Assembly: GCA_964293585.1 (NCBI GenBank)
Contig: CAXYYS010000012.1
Location: forward strand, 1 to 53,423
Direction of reading: 5' to 3'
DNA from: JAKVKY01 sp964293585
GTDB lineage: Bacteria; Bacillota; Negativicutes; Acidaminococcales; Acidaminococcaceae
Length of the DNA stretch: 53,423 bases
Positions 33,229 through 41,587 of the stretch are shown here, one piece after another (within the stretch, counting starts at the first letter, position 1; the number at the start of each line of letters is the position of its first letter). The notes beneath the pieces are model-generated. The model made no database searches and was not told the origin of the DNA. It saw nothing but the letters and a program-made list of their open reading frames with translations. A program made the translations under genes and the position numbers.

Positions 33229-33283
33229 CTTTCCTGTTTTATGATAAAATAAAGTGACCACTGAAGAAAGGATGACTCGTTGT

Positions 33284-34648
33284 ATGACCGATGTTAATCT
33301 TGACCGCATCTGGACAGATTTTATCGCTAAGCTGCAAAATTCTACCAGCGCGGAAAATTTCAATATGTATATCTCCCACCTGCAGCCCCTCACTATCGAA
33401 GGAGATATTTTAAAGGCACAGGTGAACAGTGCTTTTTTAAAAAACGCCATCGAAGAAAAATTTATGACCGTCTTAAACGGTATCCTTACCGAAATTACCA
33501 ACAACAGTAAGTTTCATCTGGAACTTAGCGTAGCCGCGGATCCGGAAAAACCGGTAGAAAAAGAAGCCTACCAGCCCATCCCCCTTTTTAATAATCAACA
33601 GCAGGTCCAGGAAACGGAAGCCTTTAAAAATAACCTGAATCAGACTAAAAGGTTCGACAATTTCGTCGTAGGTAATTCCAACCGTTTTGCTTTTGCTGCT
33701 GCTCAGGCCGTAGGTAATAATGCCCCGGCTCAATCCTATAATCCTCTTTTCATCTACGGTGCCTCCGGATTAGGAAAAACACATCTTATCCAGGCTATCG
33801 GCAACAAGATGATCGAACTGAACCCGGATTTAAAAATTTTATATCTGACCAGCGAAACTTTTACCAACGAAATGATCAACTGCCTGCAAAACAAAACCAT
33901 GGAATCTTTCCGCAAAAAATACCGGGGTATTGATTGTTTGATCATTGACGATATCCAGTTCCTGAAAAATAAAGAAATGACCCAGGAAGAATTTTTTAAT
34001 ACCTTTAATACCTTGACGGAAGCCAAAAAGCAAATTGTTATTTCCAGCGACCGTCCTCCCAAGGATCTGGATAGCCTGGAAGAACGTTTACGTTCCCGTT
34101 TCGCCAGCGGCCTGACCGCCGATATTCAGCAGCCGGATACAGAAACCAAGATTGCCATCCTGCGCAAAAAAGCAGAAACTGAACATGTTAACATTCCCAA
34201 TGATGTTATCCAGATGATAGCTTTAAGCATCAGCAGTAATATCAGGATGATTGAAGGCGCTTTCATCAAAATCGTCGCTTTTTCTTCTTTGATGAAAGAA
34301 CCTATTACCGTGGACCTGGCCCGCAAAGTTTTAGACGATATGGGCAATCCGGTCCAGAGTATTATCACCATAGAAAAAATTATTGATTATATCTGTCGTA
34401 CCTATAAGTTAAAATTAGAAGATATCCTGAGTCACAAACGTTCTAAGGATATCGCGGAACCCCGACAGATTGCCATGTACTTATGCCGGGATCTGACCGA
34501 TATTTCCCTGCCCAGGATTGGCAATAAGTTTGGCCGGGATCATACCACGGTTATCCACGCCTGTGAAAAAATCACCAAGCTGCGCAAAGAAGATAAAAAC
34601 TTTAACAGCCAATTGGAAAAATACGAACAGGAAATCCGTAATTCTTAA
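33284..34648 (+). CDS. dnaA: Chromosomal replication initiator DnaA
   Basis: The 454-residue initiator has an N-terminal domain I (LDRIWTDFIAKLQNS), a short linker, an AAA+ ATPase with Walker A GASGLGKTH near residue 159 and Walker B CLIIDDIQFL, and the domain IV signature FGRDHTTVIHACEKI. It melts oriC and helps load the helicase. I choose the ATG at 33284, with AAAGGA 11 bases upstream; the ATG at 33272 would overlap that ribosome site. Confidence 0.98.
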   Translation: MTDVNLDRIWTDFIAKLQNSTSAENFNMYISHLQPLTIEGDILKAQVNSAFLKNAIEEKFMTVLNGILTEITNNSKFHLELSVAADPEKPVEKEAYQPIPLFNNQQQVQETEAFKNNLNQTKRFDNFVVGNSNRFAFAAAQAVGNNAPAQSYNPLFIYGASGLGKTHLIQAIGNKMIELNPDLKILYLTSETFTNEMINCLQNKTMESFRKKYRGIDCLIIDDIQFLKNKEMTQEEFFNTFNTLTEAKKQIVISSDRPPKDLDSLEERLRSRFASGLTADIQQPDTETKIAILRKKAETEHVNIPNDVIQMIALSISSNIRMIEGAFIKIVAFSSLMKEPITVDLARKVLDDMGNPVQSIITIEKIIDYICRTYKLKLEDILSHKRSKDIAEPRQIAMYLCRDLTDISLPRIGNKFGRDHTTVIHACEKITKLRKEDKNFNSQLEKYEQEIRNS

Positions 34649-34914
34649 ATTTTTAACTTATCCACAGTTTTATGTGGATAAACCTGTAGAAACTGTGGAT
34701 AAAAAATAAAGCTGTGGAAAAAAGTGTTTTTTAAAACCCGGTTGTGGAAGTTGTGGACAAAAAAAACACTTTCCCCACAACCTTATCAACAAGTGCGGCT
34801 ACATCCCCTGCCTGTCTTTACAGGCTTGTCCACACTTTAAACAGCTCCTAATACTACGTTTACTAAGATTTTAAAATATATAAGCTTTAATAAAAAAAGA
34901 AAGGACTGTGGAAA
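34649..34914 (+). other. oriC: Chromosomal origin oriC (dnaA-dnaN spacer)
   Basis: Perfect DnaA boxes (TTATCCACA or complement) lie at 34658-34666, 34673-34681 and 34694-34702. Near matches lie at 34713-34721, 34743-34751, 34752-34760, 34771-34779, 34783-34791 and 34826-34834. After the last box comes a short GC-containing spacer and a run of triplets TAA-TAC-TAC-GTT-TAC-TAA (34849-34866), which resembles the DnaA-trio element of Bacillus, then an AT-rich stretch (34867-34905) suited to unwinding. Box orientation is mixed. Duplex melting has not been tested here. Confidence 0.9.
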
Positions 34915-36027
34915 ATGATTTTTACATGTAACACGGCCGAACTACATAAAGCCGTCCAAACCGTCATGAGCGCTATACCTTCTAAACCCAGCACCCCTAT
35001 TTTTGGCGGTCTGCACCTGATAGCCGATCATGGAGTTATCGAACTGCAAGGTATGGATATCAGCATGGCCATGAGTTTTAAGATTAAAGGTGATATTAAA
35101 GAACCGGGAGAGATTCTGTTAGCTGCTACCCGTTTTGCCGAACTGGTTAAAAACATGAACGGGGAAACTTTAAGTTTATCCCGTAAAGAAGAAGAAAACA
35201 GTGTCCGTTTACAGTCAGGCAAAGCAGATTTTAAGATTCTGCTGATGAACGTAGCTGATTATCCCAAGTTCCCTGATTTTAATGCTGATAAGACTTTTAC
35301 CCTGGCGGATGAAACCGTTAAGGAACTGTTTAAGAAAACAGCTTTTGCCTGCTCTAATGATGCAGCGCGTCCTCTTTTTACCGGCGTGCTCTGCGAACTA
35401 AGCGAAGGCAAGATTACTTTTGTAGGTACTAATACTCACCGTCTGGCCATTAAATCCCTGGCACATGAGAGTAAGGAAAATTTAAGCATCATCATTCCGG
35501 CGGTTATCTTGAAAGAAATTAATAAGAACCTGAACGGCAAACTGCCGCAGGAAGTAAAACTTTCTTTACTTAACAACCAGCTCATGGTAGTGATTGATGA
35601 ATTAGTTATCGTTTCCCGTTTGATTGAAGGTAAGTTCCCGGATTATAAACGGGTTATTCCTCCTTCTTTCTCCGTCAAGACCAAGGTGAATGCCAAAGAA
35701 TTAGCCGGAGCCGTCCAACGTGTTTCCCTGTGCAGCGGTGACGAGACTGATTACAGCATCATCAAGATTAAGATTGACGAGAATGAACTGACTGTTTTAA
35801 GCAGCAGTCCCGATGTAGGTACCGGCGAGGAAAAGATTCCCTGCCATACGGATGGGGAAAGACTGAACGTAGCTTTTAATGCTACCTATATCCTGGATAT
35901 CATGAATAATATTGAGGATGAGGAAGCGACCTTAGAAATGAATAATTCTTTGAGCCCTGTGTGCATCCGGCCTGTAGGTGAAAAGGATTATACTTATATC
36001 GTTACGCCTGTACGGGTGATTTTCTAA
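34915..36027 (+). CDS. dnaN: DNA polymerase III sliding clamp (beta subunit)
   Basis: The 370-residue protein has the three-domain clamp layout with typical KPSTPIFGGLHLIADHGVI, TNTHRLAIKSLAH and the C-terminal YIVTPVRV. It encircles DNA as a dimer and tethers DNA polymerase III. It follows oriC and begins the replication gene run that continues to gyrA. The ATG is preceded by GAAAGGA. Confidence 0.97.
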   Translation: MIFTCNTAELHKAVQTVMSAIPSKPSTPIFGGLHLIADHGVIELQGMDISMAMSFKIKGDIKEPGEILLAATRFAELVKNMNGETLSLSRKEEENSVRLQSGKADFKILLMNVADYPKFPDFNADKTFTLADETVKELFKKTAFACSNDAARPLFTGVLCELSEGKITFVGTNTHRLAIKSLAHESKENLSIIIPAVILKEINKNLNGKLPQEVKLSLLNNQLMVVIDELVIVSRLIEGKFPDYKRVIPPSFSVKTKVNAKELAGAVQRVSLCSGDETDYSIIKIKIDENELTVLSSSPDVGTGEEKIPCHTDGERLNVAFNATYILDIMNNIEDEEATLEMNNSLSPVCIRPVGEKDYTYIVTPVRVIF

Positions 36028-36028
36028 G

Positions 36029-36280
36029 ATGAAAAAGAAAACTTGCGCCATTACCACTCCTTTCATTCCGGCGACAGCTCTTTTAAAACTGGCCGGCGTA
36101 GAATCTACCGGCGGCCAGGCAGCAGAAGCTATCCTGGCTGGAGAAGTTAAGGTGGATGGTAATGTGATTCACGAAAAAAGAAAAAAGATTTATCCCGGCA
36201 GCCATGTCATCCTGGCTGACCAGTTAGAAATTGAGGTTGTGGCGGCACGCGATGAAGATCACAAACCTGAAGCTCATTAA
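36029..36280 (+). CDS. yaaA: S4-domain RNA-binding protein YaaA
   Basis: The 83-residue protein consists of an S4-like RNA-binding module: TALLKLAGVESTGGQAAEAI, then LAGEVKVDGNVIHEKRKKI and a C-terminal strand. It begins one base after dnaN and overlaps recF by 29 bases. Its constant position between dnaN and recF in Firmicutes supports the assignment; its role is thought to be in ribosome or RNA biology. Confidence 0.9.
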   Translation: MKKKTCAITTPFIPATALLKLAGVESTGGQAAEAILAGEVKVDGNVIHEKRKKIYPGSHVILADQLEIEVVAARDEDHKPEAH

Positions 36281-37382
36281 TTTTCGTAACTATACGCTGA
36301 CGGAATTAGCTTTCCCAGCTATGATTAATGTTTTTTTCGGGGCTAACGCCCAGGGAAAAACCAATCTTTTGGAAAGCATTTATTACGGAGCCCTGGGTCT
36401 TTCCCATCGCACCAGTAATGAAGATGAGCTGGTGCGTTTCCGGTCGGAGGGTTTGGCTGTGCAGGTGCGTTTTGAAAGAGAGGATGCACCGCATAATCTT
36501 CAGCTTAAACGTTATCTGGAACAGGAAAAAGTTAAAAAAATCATTCTCCTGGATGAAAAAAAAATCAGCGCCAGGGAACATTATGGTTTTTTAAAAGTAA
36601 TTTTGTTTTCACCGGAAGATTTAGCCATCATTAAAGGCGATCCGGCGCAGCGTCGCCGTTTTTTAGATATGGGACTGGCACAGACAGATCCTGTGTATTA
36701 CGATTTACTGGTACAGTACAATCGTAACTTGCGGCAGCGGAATAAACTTTTAAAAAATATCCGGGAAAAATCAGCGCCGGAAAATCTTTTAACTACCTGG
36801 GATGAAAATATCAGCGTCCTGGCGGCGAAGATTTTACAAAAGCGGCTGATGAACCTGGCAGGTTTTACCGCTTTGACAGGAGAGATTGGCAAAGCTCTTA
36901 CCGGCAGCCAGGAACAACTGGCTATTACTTATAACCTGAAAGCTAATAACGGTGTTTTTTTACAAGTTGATGCCGGTGATACCCGGGATTGGATAGAATT
37001 TTATAAAACCAGTTTGCGGGAAAGACGTTTCAAGGATATCCTGATGGGTTATACAGGTATCGGTATCCATCGGGATGATTTGCTTTTTAGTATTAACGGT
37101 TATGATAGTAAAGCTTTTGGCAGCCAGGGTCAGAAACGCAGTTATGCCTTAGCTTTAAAATTAGCCCAACTGGAATTTATCAAGCAGCAATGCGGTGAAT
37201 ATCCTGTCCTGCTTTTAGATGATGTGATGAGTGAGCTGGATGAAGCCAGAAGGACCCAGCTGCTGCATTTTCTAGATGGAAGGGTGCAGACTTTTATCAC
37301 GGTTAATGATAGGAGTTTAATTCCCAGTTTAGCAGAAACAGCTTATTTCAAAGTGTGTGAAGGCGTTATTAAGAAAGACTGA
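36252..37382 (+). CDS. recF: DNA replication and repair protein RecF
   Basis: The 376-residue SMC-like ATPase has Walker A GANAQGKTNLLES, the RecF stretch AIIKGDPAQRRRFLDM, the signature SQGQKRSYALALKLAQ and Walker B YPVLLLDDVMSELD. It helps load RecA at gaps. The ATG at 36252 gives the family N-terminus MKITNLKLINFRNYT and overlaps yaaA. Confidence 0.97.
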   Translation: MKITNLKLINFRNYTLTELAFPAMINVFFGANAQGKTNLLESIYYGALGLSHRTSNEDELVRFRSEGLAVQVRFEREDAPHNLQLKRYLEQEKVKKIILLDEKKISAREHYGFLKVILFSPEDLAIIKGDPAQRRRFLDMGLAQTDPVYYDLLVQYNRNLRQRNKLLKNIREKSAPENLLTTWDENISVLAAKILQKRLMNLAGFTALTGEIGKALTGSQEQLAITYNLKANNGVFLQVDAGDTRDWIEFYKTSLRERRFKDILMGYTGIGIHRDDLLFSINGYDSKAFGSQGQKRSYALALKLAQLEFIKQQCGEYPVLLLDDVMSELDEARRTQLLHFLDGRVQTFITVNDRSLIPSLAETAYFKVCEGVIKKD

Positions 37383-37384
37383 TC

Positions 37385-38227
37385 ATGGATAAAGTAACCG
37401 GCGTACTGTTCAAGATGCTAGGTAAAACTAAAATACAGGAAGACCGTTTCTATCTGGAACAGCTGCGGCAGACCTGGCCGGAAATTGTCGGCAAGGTGGT
37501 GGCCTCCCATTCCGTTCCCGACCGGCTCAGCCGTAAGCGGCTGACGCTGCGGGTAAATAATTCCGGCTGGTCCCAGGAACTTTATCTACAGAAAACATTG
37601 CTGTTAGAAAAAATTAATGGGGCTCTGGGCGGCGAGGTTGTCAAAGATTTACTTTTTGCGGCCGGCGGCAGATATCCTAAAGTTCTTAAAAAAGTTAGCA
37701 CGGCTAAACAAGAAACACAGATAGAACTGACAGAAGCAGAACAAAAAGAAGCTTTAGCAGCTTGTCCGGTTTTAACAGATGCCGCCTTGGCGGCTCAGGC
37801 CAGGGAATTTTTTCTGGGCCGGGCCAGACAGCAAAAAAGATGGCGCCAGGAGGGTGTAAAACAATGTTCCCGCTGCGGTGCGTTTCTTACCGGTGACGGG
37901 GAACTTTGTCCTTTCTGTAAAAGAGAGCTGGAACAAGCAGAAAGAACTAAACTGGCCCGGCTGTTAAGTAAACAGCCCTGGCTTTCAGAAGCTGAAGCCG
38001 GACAACAGACCGGTTTCTCTACCTATCTTTATATTTCTGTTAAAGAAAGTTTAAAATCTTTTTATAACTTGAAGGTGCGGCAGGAAAATGCTACGGAGGC
38101 CGAAAAAAATCTGGCGGTATGTTTAACGTACAGCCGGCCGATGGAAAAAATTACCGCCCAGGATTATGAGAATGCCCTAAAGGCAATACGGGGGAAAAAG
38201 CAACATGTATTTTCAACTAGGAAATAA
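37385..38227 (+). CDS. DUF721 (DciA-like) protein with zinc ribbon
   Basis: The first ~105 residues fit DUF721: LRQTWPEIVGKVVASHSVPD, RLTLRVNNSGWSQELYLQK and LLEKINGALGGEVVKDLLFA. In many bacteria this domain is DciA, the ancestral DnaB helicase loader. The 280-residue protein is much longer than DUF721 alone: a helical middle part is followed by CSRCG..CPFC (Cys at about 161, 164, 175, 178), a probable zinc ribbon, and a further helical tail. It starts two bases after recF and overlaps remB, so it is part of the replication operon. Helicase loading is inferred. Confidence 0.75.
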   Translation: MDKVTGVLFKMLGKTKIQEDRFYLEQLRQTWPEIVGKVVASHSVPDRLSRKRLTLRVNNSGWSQELYLQKTLLLEKINGALGGEVVKDLLFAAGGRYPKVLKKVSTAKQETQIELTEAEQKEALAACPVLTDAALAAQAREFFLGRARQQKRWRQEGVKQCSRCGAFLTGDGELCPFCKRELEQAERTKLARLLSKQPWLSEAEAGQQTGFSTYLYISVKESLKSFYNLKVRQENATEAEKNLAVCLTYSRPMEKITAQDYENALKAIRGKKQHVFSTRK

Positions 38228-38477
38228 TAATATCATCCGGTCAGAAGAAATTATCGGCGTCTTTGAGATTTCCAAAAAGTTTGACCTGGTTAAAAAAATT
38301 TGCCAGCCCCAGGGGCGGGCCATGGAAGTTAGAGATATCAGTAAGACCGGCAATCATGTAAGCTGTATTATCACAGATCATGTGATTTACCTGTCCAGTA
38401 TCTCGGTATCTACCCTGGTAAAAAAGTTTAAAGCTAAATTTTGGATTGGTGAAGACGATTTTAAAGATGCAAGGTAA
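38205..38477 (+). CDS. remB: RemB-like (DUF370 group) protein
   Basis: The 90-residue protein opens MYFQLGNNNIIRSEEIIGVF and has CIITDHVIYLSSISVSTLVK, the pattern of YaaB/RemB between recF and gyrB in Bacillus. In Bacillus RemA/RemB promote matrix gene expression. Here there is no evidence for such targets. It overlaps the DUF721 gene by 23 bases. Confidence 0.82.
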   Translation: MYFQLGNNNIIRSEEIIGVFEISKKFDLVKKICQPQGRAMEVRDISKTGNHVSCIITDHVIYLSSISVSTLVKKFKAKFWIGEDDFKDAR

Positions 38478-38491
38478 AATGGAGGTTTAGT

Positions 38492-40513
38492 ATGACAGAA
38501 ACAAAAAAGCCGCAAGAGGTAATCCCAGAGATGACCGCTGCGGAAAAAGCCAAACTGGAAGCCAAGCAGAAAGAAAAGTTTGAAGCTGTGGAAGAAGAGA
38601 TTGAGGAAGCCACGGCTGTCAGCGAAGCGTATGATGCCAATAAGATTCAGGTACTGGAGGGACTGGAAGCAGTACGAAAACGCCCCAGTATGTACATTGG
38701 CAGCATCAGCAGCCGCGGTCTGCATCATCTGGTTTCCGAAGTCGTAGATAACAGTATCGATGAAGCCCTGGCCGGTTTCTGTGATCATATCGAAGTCTTC
38801 ATTCATAAAGATAATAGTATTACCGTGGTGGATAACGGCCGCGGTATTCCTGTGGATATGCATAAGACAGGTAAACCCGCTATCGAGGTGGTTATGACCA
38901 TCCTCCACGCCGGCGGTAAGTTCGGCGATGGCGGTTATAAAGTTTCCGGCGGTCTGCACGGCGTAGGCGTATCTTGTGTTAACGCCCTGAGCAGCAAGAT
39001 GGAAGTAGAATCCCGCCGCAACGGTAAACGTTACGGGATTGAATTTGCCAAAGGCAAGACCGTGAAACCTTTGTACGAGATCGGTCCTGCCGAAACTACC
39101 GGTACCACCGTGCATTTTATTCCTGATGCCAGCATCTTTACAGAACTGATTTATGATTATAATGTTCTGAGGCTGCGTCTCCGGGAACTGGCCTTTTTAA
39201 ATAAAGGCGTGCAGATTTCCCTGACCGATGAACGGGACGGACACAGTGAGACTTTCCATTTTGAAGGCGGCATCATTGAATACGTTAAATATGTGGACAA
39301 CGGCAAAGATGCTATCAATGCCGAACCCATCTATATCGAAGGCGTTAAAGATAATGTGATCGTGGAAGTAGCGCTGCAGTACTGCGATACTTACAACGAA
39401 AATGTTTTTTCTTACGTCAATAACATTAACACCGAAGAAGGCGGCACCCATGTAGCCGGTTTCCGGCAGGCGCTGACCCGGACGATTAATGATTATGCCC
39501 GGAAGAAAAATATCCTGAAGGAAAACGAAGAAAACCTGTCCGGCGATGATGTGCGCGAAGGTTTGACCGGCGTGCTCTCCATCAAGGTACCGGAACCGCA
39601 GTTTGAAGGTCAGACCAAGACCAAGCTGGGCAACAGTGAAGTGCGTCCTCTGGTGGATAGTCTGGTCAGCGAGCAGCTGCAGGAATTCTTTGAAGAAAAT
39701 CCTCCCGAAGCTAAAAAAATCGTGGAGAAAGCTATTATCAGCGCCCGGGCCCGGGCCGCGGCCAGAAAAGCCCGCGAGCTGGTGCACCGTAAGAACGCGT
39801 TAGAAATAAGTTCCCTCCCCGGCAAGCTGGCAGACTGCCAGAGCAAGGACAACACCCAGACAGAGATTTACCTGGTCGAGGGCGACAGCGCCGGCGGCAG
39901 CGCCAAGCAGGGACGGGACCGGAAATTCCAGGCCATCCTGCCTTTGCGCGGTAAAATTTTGAACGTGGAAAAAGCCCGCATGGATAAGATGCTGAGCAGC
40001 GAAGAAATTCGGAACATGATCACGGCTTTCGGCTGCGGTATCGGCGAAGAGTTTGATCTTACCAAGGCCCGCTACGGCAAGATTATCATCATGACCGATG
40101 CGGATGTGGACGGCGCTCATATCAGGACGTTGCTCCTCACCTTCTTCTACCGGTTCATGAAACCTCTCATCACCGAAGGACATGTCTTTATCGCCCAGCC
40201 GCCTTTGTTCCTGATCCGCAAGGGCCAGAAACATGAGTATGCGTACAGCGATGACGAACTGAAACAGATCCTGGACAAGGTGGGCCGTACCGGTAATCCT
40301 TACGTGCAGCGCTACAAAGGCTTAGGCGAGATGAATCCGTCTCAGCTGTGGGAGACCACCATGGATCCTCAGTACCGGACCATCCTGCAGGTACATCTGG
40401 AAGATGCCGCCGAGGCGGACAGTATCTTTAGCGTCCTGATGGGCGACAAGGTAGAACCCAGACGTAAATTTATCGAAGATAATGCCGATAAGGTAACGAA
40501 CCTGGATCTGTAA
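38492..40513 (+). CDS. gyrB: DNA gyrase subunit B
   Basis: The 673-residue subunit has the GHKL ATPase (VRKRPSMYIGSISSRGLHH, VVDNGRGIPVDMH, GGLHGVGVSCVNAL) and the TOPRIM part (LVEGDSAGGSAKQGRDR, MTDADVDGAHIRTLLLTFF) and ends with the Gyr-type PRRKFIEDNA. An extra, charged N-terminal arm of about 45 residues (MTETKKPQEVIPEM..) precedes the conserved start. With GyrA it introduces negative supercoils using ATP. Confidence 0.97.
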   Translation: MTETKKPQEVIPEMTAAEKAKLEAKQKEKFEAVEEEIEEATAVSEAYDANKIQVLEGLEAVRKRPSMYIGSISSRGLHHLVSEVVDNSIDEALAGFCDHIEVFIHKDNSITVVDNGRGIPVDMHKTGKPAIEVVMTILHAGGKFGDGGYKVSGGLHGVGVSCVNALSSKMEVESRRNGKRYGIEFAKGKTVKPLYEIGPAETTGTTVHFIPDASIFTELIYDYNVLRLRLRELAFLNKGVQISLTDERDGHSETFHFEGGIIEYVKYVDNGKDAINAEPIYIEGVKDNVIVEVALQYCDTYNENVFSYVNNINTEEGGTHVAGFRQALTRTINDYARKKNILKENEENLSGDDVREGLTGVLSIKVPEPQFEGQTKTKLGNSEVRPLVDSLVSEQLQEFFEENPPEAKKIVEKAIISARARAAARKARELVHRKNALEISSLPGKLADCQSKDNTQTEIYLVEGDSAGGSAKQGRDRKFQAILPLRGKILNVEKARMDKMLSSEEIRNMITAFGCGIGEEFDLTKARYGKIIIMTDADVDGAHIRTLLLTFFYRFMKPLITEGHVFIAQPPLFLIRKGQKHEYAYSDDELKQILDKVGRTGNPYVQRYKGLGEMNPSQLWETTMDPQYRTILQVHLEDAAEADSIFSVLMGDKVEPRRKFIEDNADKVTNLDL

Positions 40514-40537
40514 GAGTAGATAAAGCGAGGACCTAGT

Positions 40538-40846
40538 ATGAAGATTAAGAAGAACCTGACGGACGAGGATATGTTCCGGGGCAGCAAGGAAAATTATTCC
40601 TTTGAGAATGAGGTCCTGGAAGATGATTCCCGCAAGAAAGTTTTCCGGGGCGCGGTTCCTAAAAATAAAAAAGAAGAAGAGTTGCTGCTGCCCAAGGAAG
40701 CTCAGGAAAAGTTAAACCGCTGCCTGCTGGAAGTGAGCATGGAGTGGCTGAAAGGTAAGAACGGCGATCTGGACTGGAAGGTGAAAAGGGACGGACTGGT
40801 GATTACCATCGTCCCCGTAGCTAAAAAGAAGGATCAGGGCTTATGA
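40538..40846 (+). CDS. Small charged protein of unknown function
   Basis: The 102-residue protein is rich in Lys and Glu (MKIKKNLTDEDMFRG, ENEVLEDDSRKKVFRG, PKNKKEEELLLPKEAQEKLN) and ends with a short beta-rich part (DLDWKVKRDGLVITIVPVAK). I do not recognise a family. It has a ribosome site (AGCGAGGA), lies 24 bases after gyrB and overlaps thiN by four bases, so translation is coupled to its neighbours. No membrane or signal segment is present. It may be specific to this lineage. Confidence 0.6.
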   Translation: MKIKKNLTDEDMFRGSKENYSFENEVLEDDSRKKVFRGAVPKNKKEEELLLPKEAQEKLNRCLLEVSMEWLKGKNGDLDWKVKRDGLVITIVPVAKKKDQGL

Positions 40847-41541
40847 GCCAGCTGGTAAATTTGCCCCAGGGAACGCTGGTTTTTCCGGATTTACCAACCC
40901 TGCCGCCGGGATTAGTCCTGGCCGGTGGCCGTAAACCTGCTGTGAACTGGCTGACCCAGGTGGGCGCAAACTGCAAGGAAATTTTTGTGGCGGATAAGGG
41001 ACTGAACTATGCGGCGGCAGCCGGACTCAAACCAAGTTTAGTGGTAGGAGACGGCGACAGTGCAGACGCAGCGTTGTGGACCCGGGCCAAAAGTGAAACC
41101 CTGGTAAAGGAATTTCCGGTAGCCAAAGACCATACGGATTTACAGCTGTTGTTACAGGAATTACCGCCGGACCGCTTGTATCTGTGCAGCGGTGTCTGGG
41201 GCGGACGTTTTGACCACCTGTACAGCGCCGTACATTCTCTGGCGGCACTGGTGAAGAAATGTCAGTTACCAGTTTTGATAGCAGATGAGCGGGAACTGAT
41301 GGTCCTGCTTCCGGCCGGGAAGAAATGTACTTTTACTCCGCCGCCGGAAGAACGGCCGCAGGCAGTTTCGGTTTTGCCGCTGTGTGGTAAAACCTGTTGC
41401 AGCTTAAGCGGTGTGCGCTGGCCTCTGGAACATGCGGTGCTGACAGAGTCTGACCCGTACGCGGTCAGCAATGAGCTGGTTAAGGAAAGTCTGGAATTTA
41501 CGAGCGAAGACGGCATAGCCGCCTTATATATAGCCGGTTAA
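40843..41541 (+). CDS. thiN: Thiamine pyrophosphokinase
   Basis: The 232-residue enzyme shows the family motifs: LVLAGGRKP, ADKGLNYAAAAGLKPSLVVG followed by DGDS, AKDHTDLQLLL and GVWGGRFDHLYSAVHSL, with a C-terminal ligand-binding beta domain. It transfers pyrophosphate from ATP to thiamine to make thiamine diphosphate. Its place between gyrB and gyrA is unusual; in Firmicutes this gene usually follows the rpe/rsgA genes. It overlaps the preceding small gene by four bases. Confidence 0.88.
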   Translation: MSQLVNLPQGTLVFPDLPTLPPGLVLAGGRKPAVNWLTQVGANCKEIFVADKGLNYAAAAGLKPSLVVGDGDSADAALWTRAKSETLVKEFPVAKDHTDLQLLLQELPPDRLYLCSGVWGGRFDHLYSAVHSLAALVKKCQLPVLIADERELMVLLPAGKKCTFTPPPEERPQAVSVLPLCGKTCCSLSGVRWPLEHAVLTESDPYAVSNELVKESLEFTSEDGIAALYIAG

Positions 41542-41587
41542 GGGCAGCGCCTGCTGCCAGGTAGCAAAGAAAATATGAGGTGAGATC

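Larger units (their letters stand above)
32957..33283. promoter_or_regulatory. Divergent rpmH / dnaA regulatory region
   Basis: The region holds the rpmH promoter (33032-33060), an AT-rich stretch (33100-33220) and one DnaA box (TGTGGATAA, 33220-33228, minus orientation) immediately before dnaA. A possible dnaA promoter uses TTGTGG (33219-33224), overlapping the box, and TATGAT (33240-33245), though the 15-base spacing is short. In Bacillus a DnaA-box cluster occurs here too; only one clear box is seen. Confidence 0.6.
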
